Part shown: piece after piece, positions 1-6,674 of the stretch
How the letters are laid out: every line of letters starts with the position of its first letter
Numbering within the stretch: position 1 is the first letter of the stretch
NCBI GenBank assembly: GCA_007129635.1
Contig: SKVE01000466.1
Span: 1 to 8,933, forward strand
Source of the DNA: Planctomycetaceae bacterium
GTDB taxonomy: Bacteria; Planctomycetota; Planctomycetia; Pirellulales; Pirellulaceae
DNA length: 8,933 bases
Reading direction: 5' to 3'
Translations under genes and position numbers: made by a program
Notes under the pieces: model-generated
Told to the model about the DNA's origin: nothing
Seen by the model: only the letters and a program-made list of their open reading frames with translations
Database searches by the model: none

Positions 1-1
1 C

Positions 2-910
2 CTATGTGTCCCCATCCTGAATGGTCACGAGCAGCCTGTGGGGATCATCCAGTTGGATGCGGATCCCATCGACGGGCCTTTCGCGGCCGATGAACTCGAT
101 CTGCTGCTGACCGCTGCAATGCAGGTGTCTTTCGCCGCAGAAAACGCCCTGTTGCACGAAGCCGCCATGCGGGAACGGTCGTTCGAAATGGAACTGGGAT
201 TCGCCCACGAAATCCAGATCTCGTTGCTGCCATCGGAACGACCGAATATTCCTGGATACGAATTCTGGGACTATTACGCCCCGGCCAAACAGGTTGGTGG
301 TGACTATTTCGACTACCGACTGTTACACGACAATCGACTCGCGCTGCTGTTGGGCGATGTGTCTGGCAAAGGTGTCCCCGCTGCCCTGCTGATGGCCAAG
401 GCCTCGACCGAATTCAGTGTGTTCTTGACGCATGATCTTCCGCCTGTCGAAGTGGTCAGTACGGTCAACCGGCGTTTCGTCCAACGCAGTGCCGACGCGG
501 CCTTCATGACCATGGTGCTGGTGATCCTCGATTGGACGACGCATCGATTGCAATTGGTCAATGCCGGACACTTGCGTCCGTTATTGCGGCGGGCGGGGGG
601 CGAGGTCCTGGAGATCGGCAATGATACTTCCGGACTGCCATTGGGGATCGAGCCCAGTTTCGAGTATCAAGTGTCCGAACACGAATTGGCACCTGGCGAC
701 ACGCTGTTGATGGTCACCGACGGCGTCACCGAAGCGGAGAATCGACAAGGTGATCTGTACGGCTGGAATCGCTTGATCGATCAATACCGGCAGTGTAAGG
801 GGGGCGCTTTCGACATCGCTCAATCGATTCTGAACGATACGGGCCGATTCGTTGGCGATAACGATCAAAAGGATGATACCTGTTTGGTCTGTGTGCATCG
901 TTGCCCATAG
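2..910 (+). CDS. GAF-SpoIIE/PP2C serine phosphatase, 5'-truncated
   Basis: This is the 3' part of a PP2C-type (SpoIIE/RsbU-like) protein phosphatase. The frame is open to the left edge, so the GTG at 38 is internal and the true start is missing. Bases 2 to about 160 encode the end of a GAF-like sensor domain (VGIIQLDADP, then a closing helix). A charged linker helix follows and ends in EIQISLLP (about 212-235), the usual entry to RsbU-type phosphatase domains. All metal-binding motifs are visible: GGDYFDY (from 296), GDVSGKG (Asp at 356-358), NAGH (from about 560), TDG (Asp at 719-721) and the terminal Asp-Asp-Thr (872-880). In this family such enzymes dephosphorylate STAS-domain anti-sigma-factor antagonists in partner-switching stress or sigma-factor control. 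The substrate here is unknown and no STAS or anti-sigma gene is in view. I see no membrane segment in the visible part. An upstream FHA or second sensor domain is possible but outside the window. Confidence 0.9.
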   Translation, partial: LCVPILNGHEQPVGIIQLDADPIDGPFAADELDLLLTAAMQVSFAAENALLHEAAMRERSFEMELGFAHEIQISLLPSERPNIPGYEFWDYYAPAKQVGGDYFDYRLLHDNRLALLLGDVSGKGVPAALLMAKASTEFSVFLTHDLPPVEVVSTVNRRFVQRSADAAFMTMVLVILDWTTHRLQLVNAGHLRPLLRRAGGEVLEIGNDTSGLPLGIEPSFEYQVSEHELAPGDTLLMVTDGVTEAENRQGDLYGWNRLIDQYRQCKGGAFDIAQSILNDTGRFVGDNDQKDDTCLVCVHRCP

Positions 911-1039
911 ATTATTGGGCCGAATACCACCTTTCGCGATCGTCGCCGGTTCGTTATCCTCGACAGAAAGCATGGGGCTACTGGACGTAGCCGCCCGAAT
1001 TGATCCACGGAAGGAATTCGCTACCAATTAGCTCTAAAG

Positions 1040-1045
1040 AAGGAG
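1040..1045 (+). promoter_or_regulatory. Shine-Dalgarno site of the ferredoxin gene
   Basis: AAGGAG lies 5 bases before the ATG at 1051. It decides the ferredoxin start: the same frame is open upstream to about 1000, but those extra 17 residues have no such site and do not resemble the family. This is the best ribosome-binding site in the window. The 140 bases between the phosphatase stop and this gene (911-1050) otherwise show no convincing promoter or terminator to me. Confidence 0.8.
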
Positions 1046-1050
1046 TCGTT

Positions 1051-1239
1051 ATGAAGGCGATCGTTGAGGATACATGCACCGGATGTGGCGTCTGCGTGGA
1101 TGTTTGCCCGGAAGTATTCGAGTTAGGTGATGACGATATCGCGATCGTCATGGCTGACCCGGTCCCGGCCGACAGCGAAGACGCGTGCCGAGACGCCGCC
1201 GAGCAGTGTCCCTGCGAGGCGATTTTGATCGAGGAATAG
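1051..1239 (+). CDS. Small single [4Fe-4S] ferredoxin
   Basis: This is a 62-residue cytoplasmic electron carrier. It has one CxxCxxCxxxCP motif (C9, C12, C15, C19) and a C-terminal CP (C53). The pattern matches one-cluster ferredoxins of the Thermotoga maritima/Desulfovibrio gigas type. In those proteins the first three cysteines and the C-terminal CP cysteine bind the cluster, while the equivalents of C19 and C46 can form a disulfide. The second half-motif lacks a full CxxCxxC, so only one cluster is expected. Acidic residues are abundant (DDD at 27-29, EE at the end), as usual for ferredoxins. C55, directly after C53-P54, is an additional cysteine. The redox partner is unknown. The gene stands alone: a strong terminator follows it, and the downstream neighbour trpB has no known need for a ferredoxin. 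Confidence 0.93.
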   Translation: MKAIVEDTCTGCGVCVDVCPEVFELGDDDIAIVMADPVPADSEDACRDAAEQCPCEAILIEE

Positions 1240-1264
1240 GCCCGAGCAGAGATCTGGGCGAAAG

Positions 1265-1304
1265 GCCCCGGTTGTTGTCGCAACCGGGGCATTTTTGTTT
1301 TTTT
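1265..1304 (+). terminator. Rho-independent terminator after the ferredoxin gene
   Basis: A perfect 10-bp GC-rich stem pairs 1265-1274 (GCCCCGGTTG) with 1281-1290 (CAACCGGGGC) around the 6-base loop TTGTCG. It is followed by a T-rich run (five T, one G, seven T; 1292-1304). The hairpin begins 26 bases after the ferredoxin stop. The T-run ends 10 bases before the trpB ATG, leaving no room for a promoter between terminator and trpB. It therefore either ends ferredoxin transcripts or acts as a leader attenuator for trpBA. I see no Trp-codon leader peptide and no T-box motif. Confidence 0.92.
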
Positions 1305-1305
1305 C

Positions 1306-1310
1306 GAGGG
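1306..1310 (+). promoter_or_regulatory. Likely trpB ribosome-binding site
   Basis: GAGGG lies 4 bases before the ATG at 1315, immediately after the terminator T-run. It favours 1315 over the in-frame ATG at 1327. The spacing is slightly short but workable. Confidence 0.55.
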
Positions 1311-1314
1311 TAGC

Positions 1315-2541
1315 ATGACCGAGTCGATGACACATCCTGGCGGTCAGACCGGGCAGGTCCCGGACGCGATGGGGCGTTTTGGCCCGTTTGGTGGTCGCTA
1401 CGTACCCGAGACGCTGGTTGCGGCGCTGGATCAGTTGCAGGCAGAATACCGCAGCGCGGTCCAAGATCCGCTGTTTCATGCAACTTTGGACGAATTATTG
1501 AGGGATTTCGTCGGACGTCCGTCGCCTCTGTACCATGCCAAGCGGTTAAGCGAGCATTGCGGGGGCGCTCAGATCTGGCTGAAGCGCGAGGATGTGAACC
1601 ACACGGGTGCACACAAAATCAACAACACGCTGGGCCAGGCACTGTTGACGTTGCGGATGGGCAAGCAGCGAGTGATCGCCGAAACGGGCGCCGGCCAGCA
1701 CGGCGTGGCAACCGCCACCGCGTGTGCCCATTTCGGCCTGCCCTGCGTGGTCTACATGGGTGAAGAGGATGTACGACGGCAGGCTCCCAATGTGTTCAAT
1801 ATGAAGCTGATGGGTGCCGAGGTACGGCCCGTGACCAGCGGTTCACGAAGCCTGCGCGATGCGATCAACGAGGCGATGCGGGATTGGATGTCCAGTGTAG
1901 AAACGACGCATTACATCCTGGGATCGGTGGTGGGACCGCATCCTTTTCCCATGATCGTGCGCGATTTTCAGGCGGTCATCGGCCGCGAGGCTCGGCAGCA
2001 ATGCCTGGCTCGACTGGGCCGCTTGCCCAACTCAGTGGTGGCCTGCGTCGGCGGCGGCAGCAATGCCGCAGGGATGTTCTCCGCTTTTATCGCGGATGAG
2101 CAGGTGGAACTGGTCGGCGTCGAAGCCGGCGGACGCATCGCGAAGCCGGGTGACCATTCCGCTTCGCTTACCTTCGGCAGTCCCGGCGTGCTGCACGGGT
2201 CGTTCAGCTATGTGATGCAGGACGAAGATGGTCAGACCGGCCAGGTGCACTCGCTGTCTGCCGGATTGGATTATCCCGGAGTCGGCCCCGAACACAGTTT
2301 CTGGAAGGATACGGGTCGAGTCCAGTATCTGCCGTGTGGCGACGAAGCGGCGCTGGAGGCCTTTGATCTGGTCGCTCGAAACGAAGGAATCCTGTCGGCT
2401 CTGGAAACGGCACACGCCCTGGCCCAAGCCATCCAACTGGCAGCCAATCGCCCGAAGGATCAAATGATCCTGGTCTGCTTGTCGGGACGTGGTGACAAAG
2501 ATGCCGCCGAGATCGCTCGACTACGACAAACCGCAATGTGA
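1315..2541 (+). CDS. trpB: Tryptophan synthase beta subunit
   Basis: TrpB joins indole to L-serine with PLP to make L-tryptophan, in an alpha2-beta2 complex with TrpA that channels indole. The 408-residue product is close to the usual 390-410. Visible motifs are [13 protein letters not shown] (22-34), the PLP-lysine motif HTGAHKINN with K101, the catalytic glutamate E123 in AETGAGQHG, the phosphate loop GGGSN (246-250), the conserved [12 protein letters not shown] stretch, and SGRGDKD near 390. K101 and E123 are 22 residues apart and the phosphate loop is offset by the same 14 residues relative to Salmonella TrpB (K87, E109, 232-236). The protein is therefore collinear, with a 14-residue longer N-terminus. 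The Met at residue 19 is too far inside to be the start, because QVPDA before it is also typical of TrpB. The TGA stop overlaps a possible GTG start of trpA. No other trp genes are in view. Confidence 0.98.
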   Translation: MTESMTHPGGQTGQVPDAMGRFGPFGGRYVPETLVAALDQLQAEYRSAVQDPLFHATLDELLRDFVGRPSPLYHAKRLSEHCGGAQIWLKREDVNHTGAHKINNTLGQALLTLRMGKQRVIAETGAGQHGVATATACAHFGLPCVVYMGEEDVRRQAPNVFNMKLMGAEVRPVTSGSRSLRDAINEAMRDWMSSVETTHYILGSVVGPHPFPMIVRDFQAVIGREARQQCLARLGRLPNSVVACVGGGSNAAGMFSAFIADEQVELVGVEAGGRIAKPGDHSASLTFGSPGVLHGSFSYVMQDEDGQTGQVHSLSAGLDYPGVGPEHSFWKDTGRVQYLPCGDEAALEAFDLVARNEGILSALETAHALAQAIQLAANRPKDQMILVCLSGRGDKDAAEIARLRQTAM

Positions 2542-2555
2542 AAGCAGCACCGCCA

Positions 2556-3359
2556 ATGTCTGCCATCGATCGTTTATTCGAAAACCTTCGAGCTGAAAAA
2601 CGCAAGGCCTTGATGCCGTTCATCACGGCGGGCGATCCCGATCTGGACTTTACGGCCGACGTGTTGAAGCAACTGGATGCCTGCGGGTGCCCGCTGTGCG
2701 AACTGGGCATCCCGTACAGCGACCCGATCGCCGATGGACCGGTGATCCAAGCTTCCTATACCCGAGCGTTAGACCGAAAAACACACTTGGCCGATATCTT
2801 CGAGATGACTCGTCGCGTTGCCCCGACGCTGTCGATGCCCATCGTCAGCATGGTCAGTTATTCGATCGTTTTCCGCCGAGGGATCGCGTCGTTTGTGGCC
2901 GAGGCCCAGGCGGCGGGGATCGTGGGCGCCATCGTCCCCGACTTGCCGGTCGAAGAGGCCGCACCGTTGGCCGAGGTCTGCCGACGCGAGGACTTCAGCC
3001 TGATCCAATTGGTCTCACCGACGACGCCTCGCGAGCGGGCGATTCGGATCGCGGAGTCTTCGACAGGCTTCTTGTACTATGTCTCGGTGGCCGGCATCAC
3101 CGGCGAACGGACTCGATTGCCTGCCGATCTGGCCGAGAACGTGGCCTGGCTGCGAGCGCGTACGTCGTTGCCGATCTGCATCGGGTTCGGGATCAGCCAA
3201 CCGGAACATGTCAGGCAACTGGCGCCGGTCGCCGATGGGCTGATCGTCGGTTCGGCTATCGTCCGCAGGATCGCCCAGGCAGACCGCCAGCCGCGTGACC
3301 AGGTGCTGGCCCAGATCGCGGATTACATCCGGCAGTTGCTGGGCGCCCTGGAGAGCTGA
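2556..3359 (+). CDS. trpA: Tryptophan synthase alpha subunit
   Basis: TrpA cleaves indole-3-glycerol phosphate to indole and glyceraldehyde-3-phosphate, and indole passes through a tunnel to TrpB. The product has 267 residues from the ATG at 2556, the normal length. Motifs along the TIM barrel are LMPFITAGDPD (19-29), ELGIPYSDPIADGP (49-62), VPDLPVEEA, YYVSVAGITGERT, IGFGIS and GLIVGSAIV, the last two being the phosphate-binding end. With this start the catalytic pair falls at E49 and D60, the same numbers as in E. coli/Salmonella TrpA, which supports 2556. The alternative GTG at 2538 would add six residues and overlap the trpB stop. No clear Shine-Dalgarno site precedes either start, so translational coupling to trpB is likely. 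Confidence 0.97.
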   Translation: MSAIDRLFENLRAEKRKALMPFITAGDPDLDFTADVLKQLDACGCPLCELGIPYSDPIADGPVIQASYTRALDRKTHLADIFEMTRRVAPTLSMPIVSMVSYSIVFRRGIASFVAEAQAAGIVGAIVPDLPVEEAAPLAEVCRREDFSLIQLVSPTTPRERAIRIAESSTGFLYYVSVAGITGERTRLPADLAENVAWLRARTSLPICIGFGISQPEHVRQLAPVADGLIVGSAIVRRIAQADRQPRDQVLAQIADYIRQLLGALES

Positions 3360-3367
3360 CGAACGCC

Positions 3368-4486
3368 ATGGCCAAGGTGCTGGTGCTGTGCGAATACGCC
3401 TCGCTCAATGGCGGCGAGCGGTCCTTGTTGACGGTCCTGCAACATGGACTGGCCGACCACGCCCGCATCCAGGTGGCCTGTCCCCGCCACGGCCCCTTGG
3501 CGGAAACGCTGGTTCGATCGGGCATCGCCCACACGCCGCTGGATCTGCAGGCCCCGCAGGGCGCTCGGCTGCCGTTGGCCGAATGTCGATCTCGTCTCCG
3601 CTGCCTGATCGATGCCGTCCAACCGGATCTGGTCCATGCCAATAGCCTGGCGATGAGTCGTCTGGTGGGGCCGGTGATCGCAGAGCGTTCGTTGCCCGGT
3701 CTGGGCCATCTGCGCGACATCCTGCGAATCAATCGGCGGGTGGTCGACGACCTGAATCATCATGCTCGGTTGATCGCCGTTTCCCAAGCAACTCGACAAT
3801 GGTACGTCGACCTGGGCGTCGATCCGCAGCGGCTGCACGTGGTGCATAACGGCGTGGATCTGAAACGCTTTTGCCCTCGTCCAGCCACCGGCTACTTGCA
3901 TCGTCTGTGGAACCTGCCGCCGGCGACGAAGTTGATCGGCACCGTCGGCCAGATCGGCATGCGCAAAGGGTTGGACTTGCTGCTGGATGCCGCCATTGAA
4001 GTCGTCCGCCGGGAGCCCGCCGTCTGTTTCCTGATCGTCGGCCAGCGTTACTCGCAGAAAGCGGAAGCGCTCGAGTACCAAGCGCGGTTGCTTGAACGGG
4101 CCTCGCACCCGGAACTGCAGCGCCGAGTTCGTCTTCTGGGGCTGCGCGACGATATTGCGGAACTGATGAACGAACTGACGCTGCTGGTCCATCCGGCACG
4201 ACAAGAACCGCTGGGCCGCGTATTATTGGAAGCCGCTGCGTCCGGTGTCCCGATCGTCGCCACCTGTGTCGGCGGCACGCCGGAGATCCTTGACCATGAC
4301 CGCTCGGCCCGCTTGGTCCCGCCCGACGACGGGCAGGCGCTGGCCAACACGATGCTCGGCCTGCTGGCCGATCCTGCCTCCCGTCAGCGTCTCGCCCAAT
4401 CCGCCCGTCAACAAGCCGAAACCCGCTTCGACGCCAACACAGCCGCTCGAGCGCTGGCCGATCAATACCATTTCGTTATCGGATAG
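3368..4486 (+). CDS. GT4-family (GT-B fold) glycosyltransferase
   Basis: This 372-residue protein has the layout of a retaining, nucleotide-sugar-dependent GT-B enzyme of family GT4. The N-terminal domain has the glycine motif NGGERSLL (14-21) in place of the common GGxxR/GGAE motif. The linker region carries VVHNGVDLKRF (158-168). The C-terminal domain begins GTVGQIGMRKG (191-201) and has the donor-binding EX7E motif, E280 to E288 (EPLGRVLLE), followed by ASGVPIVAT and a GGTPEIL loop. There is no signal peptide or membrane segment, so a cytoplasmic or peripheral membrane enzyme is likely. Donor and acceptor cannot be told from sequence; cell-surface glycan or glycolipid synthesis is the general expectation. 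It starts 8 bases after trpA, so co-transcription with trpBA is likely although no functional link is evident. A GGAGAG at 3350-3355 is rather far (12 bases) to be its ribosome-binding site. Confidence 0.9.
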   Translation: MAKVLVLCEYASLNGGERSLLTVLQHGLADHARIQVACPRHGPLAETLVRSGIAHTPLDLQAPQGARLPLAECRSRLRCLIDAVQPDLVHANSLAMSRLVGPVIAERSLPGLGHLRDILRINRRVVDDLNHHARLIAVSQATRQWYVDLGVDPQRLHVVHNGVDLKRFCPRPATGYLHRLWNLPPATKLIGTVGQIGMRKGLDLLLDAAIEVVRREPAVCFLIVGQRYSQKAEALEYQARLLERASHPELQRRVRLLGLRDDIAELMNELTLLVHPARQEPLGRVLLEAAASGVPIVATCVGGTPEILDHDRSARLVPPDDGQALANTMLGLLADPASRQRLAQSARQQAETRFDANTAARALADQYHFVIG

Positions 4487-4611
4487 CGTACCTTTCGTTG
4501 TGTTTCGTCGTTCGTTACAAGGGTCTGGCGAAGCCGCGATGGCCACCTGCGTTGGGGAGCATCCAAGGGATCTGGCAGATTTTGGAGCCGATTGAAGCAC
4601 GGGAAGGTAGC

Positions 4612-4640
4612 TGGACGCTCGCGGGCCAAACCTCTATTCT
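4612..4640 (+). promoter_or_regulatory. Weak candidate sigma70-like promoter before the dinG-like gene
   Basis: TGGACG (4612-4617) and TATTCT (4635-4640) are separated by 17 bases. Each matches 4 of 6 consensus positions. Initiation about 7 bases downstream would put the transcript start on or next to the ATG at 4648, giving a leaderless or nearly leaderless mRNA. This would fit the absence of a Shine-Dalgarno site there. Such matches are common by chance, and planctomycete promoters are poorly defined to me. The rest of the 161-base gap (4487-4647) shows nothing I can support. Confidence 0.2.
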
Positions 4641-4647
4641 TGATCGC

Positions 4648-6645
4648 ATGACGCTGACACCTGAATCGATCCTGGGACCCGACGGCCGCATTGCCGTTCG
4701 TCTGAAGAACTACGAGCACCGCCCCCAGCAACTGGAGATGGCCAAAGCGGTCTGGTCGGCTTTGCGCCAGGGCCATCATCTGGTCGCCGAGGCCGGGACG
4801 GGGGTCGGCAAGAGTTTTGCCTACCTTGTGCCGGCGGTCCTGGCGGTCAGCGAAGACTATGAGAAGGACGACGAAAACGCGGTGCGCCGGGTCGTGGTAT
4901 CGACGCACACCATCAGCCTGCAGGAGCAGTTGTTGCACAAGGATCTACCGCTGCTGAACAGCGTCATTCCACGCGAGTTCACCAGCGTTCTGGTCAAAGG
5001 CCGACGCAACTATATCAGCTTGCGGCGTTTGGACAATGCGTTGTCCCGAGCGGGTACCCTGTTCGCATCCGACGAAGAACTGCAGCAGTTACGTTCCATT
5101 CGAAGCTGGGCCCAGAAAACGGACGACGGTTCGCTGAGCGACCTGTCGTTTCAACCGGACAGCTCGGTTTGGGACGAGGTGGCCAGCGACAGCAGCAATT
5201 GCATGGGGCGGAACTGTCCCCGACATAAGGATTGCTTCTACTTTCTGGCGCGTCGACGCATCTTCAACGCACAGATCCTGATCGTCAACCATGCGCTGTT
5301 CTTCAGCGACCTGGCGTTGCGGCGGGCCGGTGCCAGCCTGTTGCCGACATACGCTGCGGCCATCCTGGACGAAGCCCATACGGTCGAGGCGGTGGCAGGG
5401 GACCATCTGGGGATCAGCGTCCGGTCGGGCCAGGTCCAGTACGTGTTGAATAGACTGTACAACGCCCGCACCAACAAAGGCTTGTTGGTATCACAGGACT
5501 GGCAGAAGGAACAGCGTGAGGCGTTCCGGTCTCAGGGGATCGCCGACGATTTCTTTCGCGAGCTGCACGATTGGTTGTCGCAGCAAAAGGAAACCAATGG
5601 CCGCGTGCGTCAGCCCGAGATTGTGGACAATCGGTTGAGTCCGGCGTTGGAGAATCTGGCCGTCATGATCCGGCAACGGGCCGAACGGTTGGACATCGAA
5701 ACACTACGGCAAGATTTTCTTTCGGCACACGACCGTCTCGTGCTGCTGGCCGGCAACATCGAAGCGTGGCGAACCCAACAGATCCCCGATGCGGTCTACT
5801 GGCTGGAAAAGACCTATTCGCGCCGCCAGCGGCTCACGATCAAACTTTCGGCGGCGCCCATCGATGTGGGCCCCGCCCTGCGCAGTGAATTGTTTCAACC
5901 GACGCGTAGCGTGATCCTGACCAGCGCGACGTTATCGGTCGGGCGCAAGCCGTCCTTCGATTTCTTTCAATCCCGGATCGGGTTGACCCAATCCGCTTGT
6001 GTACGTGTGGATAGCCCGTTCGATTATCGCCGTCAGGCCAAGTTGATCCTGGTCACGGACATGCCCGACCCGACCAGCCAGCGCACCGAGTTCGAGAATC
6101 AGTGCATCCCCATGATCCGCCGATACATCGAGCGGACCGATGGTCGAGCATTCGTTCTGTTCACCAGTTACGAAATGATGCGACGAGCCACACGGGACCT
6201 GACCGCTTGGCTCACGCAGCAGCAATTAGCCCTGTTCAGCCAATCGGAAGGAACGCCTCGCCACCAAATGCTGCAGCAATTCAAGAAGCAACCTCGATCG
6301 GTGTTGTTTGGGACGGACAGTTTTTGGCAGGGCGTCGACGTGCCGGGCGAGGCGTTGCAGAATGTGATCATCACGAAACTGCCGTTCAGCGTGCCGGACC
6401 ATCCCTTATTGCAAGCCCGATTGGAGGCGATCCGTCGAGCCGGTGGCAATCCGTTTGTCGATTATCAGGTGCCGGCGGCCGCCATCAAGCTGCGGCAGGG
6501 CTTCGGCCGCTTGATCCGCAGCCAGCAGGATCAAGGGATCGTCGTGCTGCTGGACCCACGGATCCGCACGAAACCGTACGGTCGTTTGTTCCTGGACTCG
6601 CTGCCGGATTGTCAGGTGCTCGAAGAATCGGCCCGAACGGCGTAA
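4648..6645 (+). CDS. dinG: DinG/XPD-family superfamily 2 DNA helicase
   Basis: This 665-residue ATP-dependent helicase is of the DinG type; relatives unwind DNA 5' to 3' and help resolve R-loops, D-loops and replication blocks. Motifs in order are Walker A AEAGTGVGKS (47-56), motif Ia STHTISLQEQ (85-94), the DEAH box (241-244), SATL (426-429), GTDSFWQGVDVPG (555-567) and motif VI QGFGRLIR (617-624). Between Ia and DEAH sits the iron-sulfur domain region, with C185, C190 and C196 spaced as the last three cluster cysteines of E. coli DinG. The expected first cysteine, in the KGRxNYxC motif, is serine S124 (codon 5017-5019). I chose the ATG at 4648 because LGPDGRIAVRLKNYEHRPQQ fits the family's beginning. 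The frame extends to a TTG at 4498, but that stretch looks non-coding. There is no N-terminal exonuclease domain of the Gram-positive type. The gene converges on the minus-strand gene with 29 bases between stop codons. Confidence 0.93.
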   Translation: MTLTPESILGPDGRIAVRLKNYEHRPQQLEMAKAVWSALRQGHHLVAEAGTGVGKSFAYLVPAVLAVSEDYEKDDENAVRRVVVSTHTISLQEQLLHKDLPLLNSVIPREFTSVLVKGRRNYISLRRLDNALSRAGTLFASDEELQQLRSIRSWAQKTDDGSLSDLSFQPDSSVWDEVASDSSNCMGRNCPRHKDCFYFLARRRIFNAQILIVNHALFFSDLALRRAGASLLPTYAAAILDEAHTVEAVAGDHLGISVRSGQVQYVLNRLYNARTNKGLLVSQDWQKEQREAFRSQGIADDFFRELHDWLSQQKETNGRVRQPEIVDNRLSPALENLAVMIRQRAERLDIETLRQDFLSAHDRLVLLAGNIEAWRTQQIPDAVYWLEKTYSRRQRLTIKLSAAPIDVGPALRSELFQPTRSVILTSATLSVGRKPSFDFFQSRIGLTQSACVRVDSPFDYRRQAKLILVTDMPDPTSQRTEFENQCIPMIRRYIERTDGRAFVLFTSYEMMRRATRDLTAWLTQQQLALFSQSEGTPRHQMLQQFKKQPRSVLFGTDSFWQGVDVPGEALQNVIITKLPFSVPDHPLLQARLEAIRRAGGNPFVDYQVPAAAIKLRQGFGRLIRSQQDQGIVVLLDPRIRTKPYGRLFLDSLPDCQVLEESARTA

Positions 6646-6674
6646 AACCGCAGCAACGCTGGACCGGGGACGCC

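Noticed and set aside
581..1027. A 148-codon minus-strand open frame opposite the phosphatase and the following gap
   Set aside because: Most of it is antisense to the SpoIIE domain. It has no motif and no ribosome-binding site that I can see.
1240..1259. A short GCCC...GGGC inverted repeat just after the ferredoxin stop, considered as part of a riboswitch-like leader
   Set aside because: The stem is only 4 bp and nothing resembles a known riboswitch or T-box. It is mentioned only as a weak component of the attenuator idea.
1340..2247. A near-repeat of about 17 bases (GGTCAGACCGGSCAGGT) at about 1341-1357 and 2230-2246, both encoding GQTGQV in TrpB
   Set aside because: The second copy belongs to the conserved GQTGQVHS stretch before [12 protein letters not shown], and the first is in the variable N-terminus. 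Two isolated short copies in coding DNA are best explained by chance and codon bias.
2687..3298. A 203-codon plus-strand open frame overlapping trpA
   Set aside because: It lies entirely inside trpA in another frame and is Arg/Pro/Gly-rich without motifs.
3323..4204. A 293-codon minus-strand open frame opposite the glycosyltransferase
   Set aside because: The opposite strand encodes a protein with complete GT4 motifs. This frame has a composition typical of antisense shadows (many Gln, His, Arg, Asp) and no domain signal.
4498..4647. A 50-codon N-terminal extension of the helicase from a TTG at 4498
   Set aside because: The extension does not resemble the family, lacks a ribosome-binding site, and the ATG at 4648 gives the expected DinG beginning.
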